NCBI GenBank assembly: GCA_947506075.1 | Contig: CANNNN010000095.1 | Span: forward strand, 1 to 8,590 | Reading direction: 5' to 3' | Origin: Methylococcaceae bacterium | GTDB taxonomy: Bacteria > Pseudomonadota > Gammaproteobacteria > Methylococcales > Methylomonadaceae | Length of the DNA: 8,590 nucleotides | Notes under the pieces: model-generated | Database searches by the model: none | What the model was told of the DNA's origin: nothing | The model's input: only the letters and a program-made list of their open reading frames with translations | Program-made: the position numbers and the translations under genes | Shown here: positions 1 to 5,789 of the stretch, piece by piece | Layout of the letters: every line of letters starts with the position of its first letter | How positions within the stretch are numbered: position 1 is the stretch's first letter

Positions 1-258
1 GACGCAAGAATAGACAATGGCTCGATCACTGCGAACGACTTTCCGCGTTTTTTCCATAGCCATCCAAAAATCCATGCCGTGTACTTCAACGGAGCAAAGG
101 CTGAGACGATATATCGGCAGCATGTTCTGCCTACCATCAGTAACGCGCCTATCAGCTATCTGCGCCTTCCATCCACCAGTCCGGCGCATGCCTCTGCCTC
201 CTATCAACAAAAACTTCAGACCTGGCAGGCCTTACTAAATAAGCCTATTTCTTCTTGA
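1..258 (+). CDS. Hypoxanthine/uracil-DNA glycosylase family protein, 3' part only
   Basis: The reading frame is open from base 1 and ends at TGA 256-258, giving the last 85 residues of a protein whose start lies outside the window. The segment holds 'NDFPRFFHSHP', then 'VYFNGAKAE', then 'RLPSTSPAHA' (about residues 57-66 of the visible part). The FNGxKA and LPSTSPA blocks are typical of the C-terminal half of the UDG superfamily, in particular the hypoxanthine (deoxyinosine)-DNA glycosylase branch; STSPAHA corresponds to the DNA-intercalating motif 2. Such enzymes remove deaminated bases such as hypoxanthine or uracil to start base-excision repair. The N-terminal catalytic motif is not visible, so substrate choice cannot be judged. 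The last 14 bp overlap the tail of convergent tusA. The family call is fairly secure; exact substrate is inference. Confidence 0.82.
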   Translation, partial: DARIDNGSITANDFPRFFHSHPKIHAVYFNGAKAETIYRQHVLPTISNAPISYLRLPSTSPAHASASYQQKLQTWQALLNKPISS

Positions 259-475
259 AATAAAAAATCTGTTGATGCGATTCTTTTATCAATTGAATGA
301 TTTGATGTCCAGTCTGGTCGGAATACACACCAAAGTCCAGATGTGCAGCAGGATCGGTTGCAATCACCTTGACAACATCGCCGCTAGCTACGTTCATCAA
401 GGCTTTTTTCAGACGCAACAAGGGTAACGGACAGTTCAATCCGCTGGCATCTACTTCCAGATTAAATTCGATCAT
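245..475 (-). CDS. tusA: TusA-family sulfurtransferase / sulfur carrier protein
   Basis: Small 76-residue protein of TusA/SirA type. The signature 'GLNCPLPLLRLKKAL' gives the CPxP motif with the sulfur-carrying Cys15 followed by the usual amphipathic helix, and a 'VIATDPAAHLDF' strand matches the family core. TusA accepts persulfide sulfur from cysteine desulfurase and passes it on for tRNA 2-thiouridine synthesis; in some bacteria related proteins also supply sulfur for molybdenum cofactor or sulfur oxidation. The frame is open 23 codons further upstream, but the start at 475 gives the normal family length and begins just before the first conserved strand. The longer form would run through the promoter region shared with cysG. 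The ribosome site is weak. The gene is divergent from cysG and convergent with the glycosylase. Which of the TusA pathways it serves cannot be read from sequence. Confidence 0.88.
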   Translation of the reverse strand: MIEFNLEVDASGLNCPLPLLRLKKALMNVASGDVVKVIATDPAAHLDFGVYSDQTGHQIIQLIKESHQQIFYFKKK

Positions 476-510
476 GATTTTTAAGTTTTCTGAACCAAGT
501 TGGGTGCGCC

Positions 511-517
511 TATAATA
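511..517. promoter_or_regulatory. Overlapping divergent -10 elements for cysG (+) and tusA (-)
   Basis: A perfect TATAAT on the plus strand (511-516) lies 37 bp before the cysG ATG. Read on the minus strand, the same bases give TATTAT (512-517) preceded by TG at the extended -10 position, about 36 bp before the tusA ATG. Neither side has a good -35 hexamer (the cysG side has TTCTGA at 488-493 with 17-bp spacing). The two promoters would therefore compete for the same melted region. Inferred from sequence pattern only. Confidence 0.5.
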
Positions 518-553
518 CCATTCTCTTTTAAATCCAAGCATCATCGTAACTCA

Positions 554-1948
554 ATGGATTATTTTCCTGTATTTTTAAAGCTTAAAGACCAGGCTTGCCT
601 AGTTGTTGGGGCAGGCGAGATCGCCACCCGAAAAATTGAACTATTGGCCCGCGCCGGTGCAAATATCACCGTGATCGCCAGCGAGATAAGTCCCTCGGTA
701 CTTAGCCTGCAAGCCACTCATCACTTAACGCTGCTGCAAAAACCTTTCTCCGCTGAGGATGTGGTCGAATTCAGACTAGTGGTGTCAGCAACTAATGATG
801 AGGAAACCAATCGCCTGGTGGCTAAAACAGCTGGGGAGAAAAATATCCCGGTTAATGTGGTCGACAACCCAGAGCTTTGCAGTTTCATTTTTCCGGCCAT
901 TATTGACCGCTCACCCATTATTGCGGCGGTTTCCTCCGGGGGTGCTGCACCGGTGTTGGCGCGGCTGCTCAGGGCTAAAATAGAAACCGTTATCCCTCCT
1001 GCCTATGGTCAACTGGCAAGCCTGGCTGATAAGTTCAGGGATAAGGTCAAACAGCATATTAAGCAACCGGCCCAGCGCCGTATTTTCTGGGAAAACATCT
1101 TGCAAGGTTCCGTTGCCGAACTGGTCTTCTCCGGAAAAAATCAGCAAGCCGAGCAGCAATTGGAACAAACCCTGCTGCAACAAGAACAAGTCACTAAGCT
1201 TGGCGAAGTCTATCTGGTAGGCGCAGGCCCCGGCGCACCAGATTTATTAACATTTCGCGCATTGCGGTTAATGCAGCAGGCCGACGTGGTCGTTTATGAC
1301 CGACTGGTCTCGCCGGAAATTCTCGATTTGGCACGCCGTGATGCTGAAAAAATTTACGTCGGCAAACAGCGCCAGGATCATGCACTGCCGCAAGAATCCA
1401 TCAACACCCTGCTTGCCCACCTGGCCAAGGCTGGGAAGCGTGTGGTTCGGCTGAAAGGCGGCGATCCGTTCATCTTCGGCCGAGGCGGCGAAGAAATTGA
1501 AACCCTGATGCAGCAAGGCATTAATTTCCAGGTAGTCCCCGGCATTACGGCGGCTTCGGGCTGCGCAACCTACGCGGGCATTCCACTGACTCACCGGGAT
1601 CATGCGCAATCCTGCACCTTCGTCACCGGGCACCTGAAGGATAACTCCATCAACCTAAACTGGACCCAACTTGCCGCGCCGAATCAAACCATCGTAATTT
1701 ATATGGGCTTGGTCGGCCTGGAAAAAATCTGCCAAGCGCTGATTGCGCACGGCAGTCCCAACGATTTACCTATTGCGATTGTGCAACAGGGCACCACCTC
1801 AAACCAGAAAGTAGTTACCGGCACTTTGACCACCTTGCCGGATCTGGTTGCCCGTCAGGACATCAAGCCGCCAACGCTGATTATTATCGGCACGGTCGTA
1901 ACGCTGCATGACAAACTAAACTGGTTTCAAGCATCTAGGCCGGATTAA
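554..1948 (+). CDS. cysG: Siroheme synthase CysG (precorrin-2 dehydrogenase / sirohydrochlorin ferrochelatase / uroporphyrinogen-III C-methyltransferase)
   Basis: 464-residue trifunctional enzyme that turns uroporphyrinogen III into siroheme, the cofactor of assimilatory sulfite and nitrite reductases; cytoplasmic. Residues 1 to about 150 form the NAD-binding dehydrogenase/chelatase half, with GAGEIA at 19-24, 'NVVDNPELCSF' giving Asp104 and 'AVSSGG' giving Ser128, the positions of the key residues in enterobacterial CysG. After a linker, the SAM-dependent methyltransferase half starts near 217: 'LVGAGPG' at 221-227, 'VVYDRLVS' with Asp249, 'VGK' with Lys271, 'RLKGGDPFIFGRGGEE' and 'VPGITAASGC', ending in 'LRDKLNWF'-like 'LHDKLNWF'. 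Length fits the family (about 457 in E. coli). The start at 554 (MDYFPVF) aligns with the enterobacterial start; the 18 codons open upstream overlap the promoter. No clear terminator follows the stop. Confidence 0.97.
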   Translation: MDYFPVFLKLKDQACLVVGAGEIATRKIELLARAGANITVIASEISPSVLSLQATHHLTLLQKPFSAEDVVEFRLVVSATNDEETNRLVAKTAGEKNIPVNVVDNPELCSFIFPAIIDRSPIIAAVSSGGAAPVLARLLRAKIETVIPPAYGQLASLADKFRDKVKQHIKQPAQRRIFWENILQGSVAELVFSGKNQQAEQQLEQTLLQQEQVTKLGEVYLVGAGPGAPDLLTFRALRLMQQADVVVYDRLVSPEILDLARRDAEKIYVGKQRQDHALPQESINTLLAHLAKAGKRVVRLKGGDPFIFGRGGEEIETLMQQGINFQVVPGITAASGCATYAGIPLTHRDHAQSCTFVTGHLKDNSINLNWTQLAAPNQTIVIYMGLVGLEKICQALIAHGSPNDLPIAIVQQGTTSNQKVVTGTLTTLPDLVARQDIKPPTLIIIGTVVTLHDKLNWFQASRPD

Positions 1949-2081
1949 ACCCTGTTCAAGCAACCAAAAGACAGCTGTTTCCGGGACATTGCCGGGAAAT
2001 ACCTCTGCGGAGTTTCATTGAATGATCTTATTCCTGTCGACGCTTCAGTTATCGTTCATAGCGGCTATTGATAATTACTCA

Positions 2082-2112
2082 GGGAAAATAAATAAAATAA
2101 TTGAATTTTCCC
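2082..2112. promoter_or_regulatory. Perfect 8-bp dyad overlapping the -35 of the cytochrome c promoter
   Basis: GGGAAAAT (2082-2089) is exactly repeated in inverted orientation as ATTTTCCC (2105-2112) with 15 bases between, centre-to-centre about two helical turns. The right arm begins inside the candidate -35 hexamer at 2101-2106. The position suits binding of a dimeric regulator, but the arms are short and AT-rich, so chance is possible. Confidence 0.35.
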
Positions 2113-2129
2113 GTCAAATTCCCTATGCT
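2101..2129 (+). promoter_or_regulatory. Candidate sigma70 promoter of the cytochrome c gene
   Basis: TTGAAT (2101-2106), 17-bp spacer, TATGCT (2124-2129). Each hexamer matches four of six consensus positions with ideal spacing. A start near 2136 would leave a leader of about 80 nt before the ATG at 2215. Confidence 0.5.
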
Positions 2130-2138
2130 TTCACAGTT

Positions 2139-2172
2139 TAAATTTAAGTGGGGCTGTATTTCTTTAAATTTA
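2139..2172 (+). repeat. Perfect 9-bp inverted repeat in the cytochrome c leader
   Basis: TAAATTTAA (2139-2147) and TTAAATTTA (2164-2172) are perfect inverted copies with a 16-base loop, inside the predicted untranslated leader about 40 bases before the start codon. As RNA the stem would be all A-U and weak; as DNA it could be a protein site. No function can be assigned. Confidence 0.35.
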
Positions 2173-2214
2173 GAAGCAACAGTTCTTTTTTTACTACCAA
2201 GAGGAGAGGTCAAT

Positions 2215-2553
2215 ATGAAAAAAACATTAACTACATTAGCGGGTATTGCTTTAATCACCTTAAGCAGTGCAGTATTTGCCGACGAAGCTAGCGATGTCGG
2301 TAAGAAAATTTATGATCGCGCTTTCGGTCGCGGTTGCGGCACTTGCCACGATATTGCTTCAAACCCACAATTATCGGCTTTAATTAAAGCAGGCACACTG
2401 GACAGAGGATCATTTGAAAAGGTTCTTAAAGAAGGCAAAGGCGGCATGCCTAAGGCTATCGCTGAAATCATGAAAAATCCAGCCGTTGTTAAAGCCGGAT
2501 ACGGCGAAGACCAAGCAGTTGATGCGCTGTACAAATATCTGGGCGGCAACTAA
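2215..2553 (+). CDS. Periplasmic monoheme class I cytochrome c
   Basis: 112-residue precursor. Residues 1-22 form a Sec signal peptide (MKK, hydrophobic core, cleavage expected after 'AVFA'), leaving about 90 residues. The heme site is CGTCH at 41-45 with His45 as axial ligand; Met78 in 'GKGGMPKAI' is the likely second ligand. The order helix, CxxCH, loop, GGMP, C-terminal 'AVDALYKYLGG' helix is that of a small class I cytochrome c, a soluble electron carrier. Its partner is not identified by neighbours: cysG is upstream and an unknown membrane protein lies convergent. The start at 2215 is fixed by the GAGGAG ribosome site at 2201-2206 and the signal peptide; the 38 codons open upstream cover the promoter and leader. 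It has its own promoter and terminator, so it is probably monocistronic. In a methylotroph it could serve methanol oxidation, but that is a guess. Confidence 0.9.
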   Translation: MKKTLTTLAGIALITLSSAVFADEASDVGKKIYDRAFGRGCGTCHDIASNPQLSALIKAGTLDRGSFEKVLKEGKGGMPKAIAEIMKNPAVVKAGYGEDQAVDALYKYLGGN

Positions 2554-2571
2554 ACCCGGATCGGCAAACAC

Positions 2572-2609
2572 AAAAAAGCCGCCCCAGTCCTAGACTGGGG
2601 CGGCTTTTT
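2572..2609. terminator. Bidirectional rho-independent terminator
   Basis: A perfect 12-bp GC-rich stem (2578-2589 with 2593-2604, 3-base loop) is flanked by six A on the left (2572-2577) and five T on the right (2605-2609). It therefore has a U tract whichever way it is transcribed. It lies 18 bp after the cytochrome c stop and 20 bp after the stop of the convergent membrane-protein gene, so it should end both transcripts. Confidence 0.93.
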
Positions 2610-2629
2610 AATATCCAAAAAACTGAAAA

Positions 2630-3241
2630 CTAATCCTTACCCAAATAACTAGCTTTGGTTTCTTTGTAGGGTAAGCGGTTGCGATTTTTAATCCAGATGC
2701 CCGCAACGGCCGCCAACATCAAACCACAAGAAGCAATCGTCAAATAAATGAGTCGCTTTAATTGGGACATTTCCTGCATCAACTGTTCAGTTGAAACAAC
2801 GACCTTGTCTTGTTTGACTGGAACTGAATAAGCGCGGAGAGCTTTAAGGTCAACCTTCAATTCCTCTATAGTGCCTATAGAACTAGCCACTGTCCCTATC
2901 CTGATACTCTCTTCCAAGGCGTTTAATTTACTCTCAATCGAGCCGCTAACCAGACCCACCAACTGCCCTTTCAAAGCGTTTACTTCGGCAGACAACGCGG
3001 GATTCTTCTCAGCCGCATAAGCCTCGGTAACCGTGGCAGCCTTATAACGGTCGAGAAAACTGCCGGACGGAACCAATAAAAATCCAGCTATCAACACCAC
3101 GACCATCAAGCCACAGACGATAATCAGCAACAATCGATTAACTTTCATCAACGCATGATTCGAAGGTATGCATTGCAAAACCGTAGAAGGAGTGCCGGGC
3201 AAGGTCTCCACTACTGCATTGGTCTTATCTATATCGCTCAT
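2630..3241 (-). CDS. Two-helix inner-membrane protein of unknown function
   Basis: 203 residues, no family recognised. The N-terminal 1-36 are polar, followed by a strong transmembrane helix at about 37-57. A loop of some 105 residues (58-162) is rich in Ala, Leu, Glu and Lys and probably helical or coiled-coil, especially 80-140. A second transmembrane helix follows at about 163-184, then a basic tail starting KNRNR. By the positive-inside rule both ends are cytoplasmic and the helical loop periplasmic. No catalytic motif or conserved cysteine pair is seen (single Cys24, 43 and 172). The start at 3241 is supported by GAGGAG about 8 bases upstream. A -10-like TATAAT inside a dyad at 3342-3361 may drive it. 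It shares only a terminator with the cytochrome c gene. The layout resembles membrane-anchored scaffold or sensor proteins, but no function is claimed. Confidence 0.8.
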   Translation of the reverse strand: MSDIDKTNAVVETLPGTPSTVLQCIPSNHALMKVNRLLLIIVCGLMVVVLIAGFLLVPSGSFLDRYKAATVTEAYAAEKNPALSAEVNALKGQLVGLVSGSIESKLNALEESIRIGTVASSIGTIEELKVDLKALRAYSVPVKQDKVVVSTEQLMQEMSQLKRLIYLTIASCGLMLAAVAGIWIKNRNRLPYKETKASYLGKD

Positions 3242-3341
3242 GTTTACGTCTCCTCGATCCAGGCAACTATGACAACCCCCATCCTGACCGAATAATTATT
3301 ATTTTTCGTAACAAACCATGTCGCTAGCATGAGTGCTACCC

Positions 3342-3361
3342 AACTTGTAATTATACAAGTT
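3342..3361 (-). promoter_or_regulatory. 8-bp dyad with embedded minus-strand TATAAT, upstream of the two-helix membrane protein
   Basis: AACTTGTA (3342-3349) and TACAAGTT (3354-3361) are perfect inverted arms around four bases. Read on the minus strand the centre contains TATAAT (3350-3355). No good -35 lies 16-18 bp upstream. A start about seven bases downstream would leave a leader of roughly 100 nt before the gene starting at 3241. An operator laid over a -10 element would let a repressor block the promoter; this is inference from position. Confidence 0.4.
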
Positions 3362-3397
3362 TAACGCACAACTCCCGCATTTTATTTAAGCAGGCTA

Positions 3398-3428
3398 GGC
3401 AGCATAAAATGCCCTATTTTAGGCTGCC
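3398..3428 (-). terminator. Hairpin downstream of argG, possible weak terminator
   Basis: GGCAGC (3398-3403) pairs with GCTGCC (3423-3428), and after one mismatch a six-pair AT stem continues inward to a 5-base loop. It begins 8 bp beyond the argG stop on the minus strand. No U run follows in the argG direction, so it may stabilise the transcript 3' end rather than terminate by itself. Confidence 0.4.
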
Positions 3429-3435
3429 CGTCGCA

Positions 3436-4650
3436 TTAACTTAAACGCTTGGCAGCGGCTATTCTCATTCTCAACGCATTTAGCTTAATGAAACCCTCGG
3501 CATCTTTTTGATTATATGCACCACCATCCTCTTCAAACGTCGCAATGCTTTCATCAAACAGACTATCGGTTTCGGAAGCGCGCCCGACCACGACGACATT
3601 GCCTTTATAAAGCTTGAGCCTGACTTTGCCGTTAACGTTTGCCTGAGACGCATCAATCATGGTTTGCATCATGGTTCGCTCAGGACTCCACCAGTATCCA
3701 TTGTAAATTAAAGACGCATAACGCGGCATCAGTTCATCCTTCAAATGCGCCACTTCCCGATCCAGTGTGAGTGATTCAATCGCACGATGCGCCTTCAGCA
3801 TCACCGTACCAGCGGGGGTTTCGTAACAGCCGCGCGATTTCATGCCGACATAACGATTTTCCACTATATCCAGGCGACCTATACCGTTAGCGCCGGCAAC
3901 CTTGTTCAATTGCTCCAGAACGGTCGCAGGCGAACTAGGCACATCATCAATTGCAACAATATCGCCCTGACGGTAAGTCAGTTCAATATAAGTCGCTTGA
4001 TCTGGAGCAGCTTCCGGGGAAGTTGTCCAGCGCCACATGTCTTCTTCAGGTTCCGCCCAGGGATCTTCGAGAATCCGACCTTCGTAAGAAATATGCAGTA
4101 AATTGGCGTCCATAGAATAGGGCGAGGTCTTGCCTTTTTTCATTTCCACCGGAATATTATGTTTTTCTGCATAAGCCAGCAAGGTCTGACGCGAAGTTAA
4201 ATCCCATTCCCGCCAAGGCGCAATAACATGGATATCGGGACGTAAGGCATAAGCGCCCAGTTCAAAACGCACCTGGTCATTACCCTTGCCTGTCGCGCCA
4301 TGAGAAATGGCATTCGCACCGGTTTCATTGGCGATTTCAATCAGTCGTTTGGCGATTAACGGACGGGCAATCGAGGTGCCCAGCAAATATTCCCCCTCAT
4401 AAACCGTATTGGCGCGGAACATCGGGAATACATAATCACGCGCAAACTCTTCACGCAAATCTTCGATAAAAATATCCTTAATGCCCATCGCTTGGGCCTT
4501 GGCGCGCGCAGGTTCGACCTCTTCTCCCTGCCCCAAGTCCGCTGTAAAGGTCACGACCTCACAGTCATAAACATCCTGCAACCACTTGAGAATTACGGAA
4601 GTATCGAGACCTCCAGAATAAGCCAAGACCACTTTATTGATTTCCGACAT
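3436..4650 (-). CDS. argG: Argininosuccinate synthase
   Basis: 404-residue cytoplasmic enzyme joining citrulline and aspartate with ATP (giving AMP and PPi) to make argininosuccinate, the penultimate step of arginine synthesis. The N-terminal ATP-pyrophosphatase P-loop 'AYSGGLDTS' is at 10-18 and the second family signature 'GATGKGNDQVRFE' at 118-130, with 'EGEYLLGTSIARPLIAKR' between. 'TSPYSMDANLLHISYEG' and 'LDIVENRYVGMKSRG' are also typical. The length fits the roughly 400-residue bacterial class rather than the longer 447-residue E. coli type. The start at 4650 gives the canonical N-terminus with a short AGG ribosome site. The gene stands alone; neighbours are not arginine genes. A consensus TATAAT lies about 33 bp before the start. 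Confidence 0.98.
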   Translation of the reverse strand: MSEINKVVLAYSGGLDTSVILKWLQDVYDCEVVTFTADLGQGEEVEPARAKAQAMGIKDIFIEDLREEFARDYVFPMFRANTVYEGEYLLGTSIARPLIAKRLIEIANETGANAISHGATGKGNDQVRFELGAYALRPDIHVIAPWREWDLTSRQTLLAYAEKHNIPVEMKKGKTSPYSMDANLLHISYEGRILEDPWAEPEEDMWRWTTSPEAAPDQATYIELTYRQGDIVAIDDVPSSPATVLEQLNKVAGANGIGRLDIVENRYVGMKSRGCYETPAGTVMLKAHRAIESLTLDREVAHLKDELMPRYASLIYNGYWWSPERTMMQTMIDASQANVNGKVRLKLYKGNVVVVGRASETDSLFDESIATFEEDGGAYNQKDAEGFIKLNALRMRIAAAKRLS

Positions 4651-4682
4651 AACACCTATACTCCGAGTTAAAAATTTTGCAA

Positions 4683-4688
4683 ATTATA
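4683..4688 (-). promoter_or_regulatory. Candidate -10 element of argG
   Basis: On the minus strand this is a perfect TATAAT, placing transcription start about 25 nt before the argG ATG at 4650. The hexamer 17 bp upstream (CTGCCT) is a poor -35, so the promoter may depend on an activator or be weak. No recognisable ARG-box pair was found by eye. Confidence 0.45.
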
Positions 4689-4874
4689 CCGGAAAATACC
4701 AGCGCAGGCAGTAAACCTGTCCTTCTGAGCATACCCCTGCTGCTGTAAGTATTTAACGACATACCTATTCCCTATTATTTGGCTTACTGTCTGTTTCTAG
4801 GATGACGCAAATATGCAGGAGGCAAAACGAATATACAATCAACATCAGCTTATACAATATTTGGAGAATCGACC

Positions 4875-5057
4875 ATGAGTCCTACAGAATTAACTAGGCA
4901 AGCCTTTGAGCTCTACTACATCATCAGGATTCAACGGCATTGGGTTCCGGAACGCTCAGAACGGAAGAAACGACTGCACTTATTAGGGCGCCGAGCCTTT
5001 TACAGATATATGCGACGCCTGAAAGCCGAATCAGGACAAGGTATCAGCTTAACCTGA
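4875..5057 (+). CDS. Small highly basic protein, unknown function
   Basis: 60 residues, no family recognised. I count 14 Arg/Lys against 5 Asp/Glu, with basic residues concentrated at 27-50 ('ERSERKKRLHLLGRRAFYRY' lies in this part). The chain looks helical and amphipathic, with aromatic residues Phe11, Tyr14, Tyr15, Trp23, Phe42, Tyr43 and Tyr45. There is no signal peptide, cysteine or membrane helix. The composition would suit nucleic-acid, ribosome or membrane-surface binding, but that is only suggestion. Support for a real gene: a GGAGA ribosome site at 4863-4867 with 7-base spacing, and an end 4 bp before the mobA stop, so it fills the gap between argG and mobA exactly. The short length and lack of a known relative limit confidence. 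Confidence 0.6.
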   Translation: MSPTELTRQAFELYYIIRIQRHWVPERSERKKRLHLLGRRAFYRYMRRLKAESGQGISLT

Positions 5058-5061
5058 CCAA

Positions 5062-5679
5062 CTATGCTCCCGAATCTTTGCAGCCAAATGCTCCTAACGA
5101 CTCCAGCTCAAATAGCTCGGTCAGAGTATTGATATTACGAAATATTTCTGCTTCGTTAGTAAATTCCACTTTTACTAAGTTCTGCTGCTCCAGCCAACTC
5201 ACAACTTTACGTTGCCCACCGACTAAATAATCTTGCAGACTCTTGCGTAATGCAGTCTTTATCGCCATAAAAACCGGGTGCACCCTGACCCCATCAAAAG
5301 CAACCGCGACATCGGCATTATTTGCTGCTCGGCTTAATAACAACTTCTGCAAATATTCCGCTTTAATGAACGGCGAGTCACAAGGTATGACCACCAAAAC
5401 CTCGGCCTCAACCTGAAGCATTGCGGTTAATACTCCAGCTAATGGGCCGTCAAAACTGTCGGTCTGATCGCTGATGACAGGGTGACCAAATTGCCGATAT
5501 TGCTCAATATTCCGATTGGCATTGATCATTACATAATCCACAACCGGGATTAGCGCATCTAGCGCATAACTGATCATCGGACGACCCTTGAAAGTCATCA
5601 AACCTTTATCCTGATTATTCATGCGCCTGGCTCGACCACCGGCAAGAATCACGCCTGCTACTTTTGTTTGACTGTTCAT
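5062..5679 (-). CDS. mobA: Molybdenum cofactor guanylyltransferase MobA
   Basis: 205-residue cytoplasmic nucleotidyltransferase that adds GMP from GTP to molybdopterin-Mo, making the guanine dinucleotide cofactor used by DMSO-reductase-family enzymes such as formate dehydrogenases. The N-terminal nucleotide-binding signature 'GVILAGGRARRM' (9-20) is followed by 'DKGL' (24-27, conserved Lys25), 'DGPLAG' (77-82), the metal-binding 'PCDSPF' (99-104, Asp101), 'HPVFMAI' (134-140) and the C-terminal 'NINT' (182-185). Length fits MobA (about 190-210). No C-terminal MobB fusion is present. The start at 5679 sits just before the conserved strand; the ribosome site is weak. It is divergent from the lipoprotein gene and about 0.8 kb from the fds operon, whose FdsA should need its product. 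A CTP-using MocA relative is less likely given the DKGL and NINT motifs. Confidence 0.94.
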   Translation of the reverse strand: MNSQTKVAGVILAGGRARRMNNQDKGLMTFKGRPMISYALDALIPVVDYVMINANRNIEQYRQFGHPVISDQTDSFDGPLAGVLTAMLQVEAEVLVVIPCDSPFIKAEYLQKLLLSRAANNADVAVAFDGVRVHPVFMAIKTALRKSLQDYLVGGQRKVVSWLEQQNLVKVEFTNEAEIFRNINTLTELFELESLGAFGCKDSGA

Positions 5680-5789
5680 AATGCTAAGCTTTGTTTATGA
5701 GTTGTTCTAACGATGGACTATTCTCGCAAGCCTGTTGGTTATTGCAAGCTGCGCATATTTTTTCACTTTCTGACTTTAAAACAAGCATC

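Noticed and set aside
17..238. 73-codon plus-strand reading frame at the left edge
   Set aside because: It is out of frame with the glycosylase-family gene that runs from base 1 to 258, whose motifs are clear; the product has no recognisable features.
476..553. Upstream extensions of tusA (to 544) and cysG (to 500)
   Set aside because: The two extensions would overlap each other and the -10 elements, and both proteins have normal family starts at 475 and 554.
721..1633. Several antisense or frame-shifted reading frames within cysG
   Set aside because: They are shadows of a strongly conserved coding region and have no ribosome sites or recognisable motifs.
1971..1999. Possible hairpin after cysG (ACAGCTGT and the two CCGGGA copies)
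   Set aside because: The CCGGGA copies are direct repeats and pair only imperfectly; no T run follows, so a terminator call is not supported.
2022..2141. 39-codon frame before the cytochrome c gene, with GGAG about 9 bases upstream
   Set aside because: It spans the proposed promoter and dyad of the cytochrome gene, is short and has no distinctive composition; coding cannot be supported from one sequence.
4802..4897. 31-codon ATG frame and an AGGAGG at 4817-4822 in the argG to small-gene gap
   Set aside because: No start codon sits at a usable distance after AGGAGG, and the frame overlaps the real start of the small basic gene out of phase.
4940..5230. 96-codon plus-strand frame crossing the small basic gene into mobA
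   Set aside because: It is out of frame with the small gene and antisense to mobA, with no ribosome site; a shadow.
5691..5789. 33-codon N-terminal extension of the lipoprotein
   Set aside because: It would bury the lipoprotein signal peptide inside the protein; the start at 5790 places the lipobox correctly.
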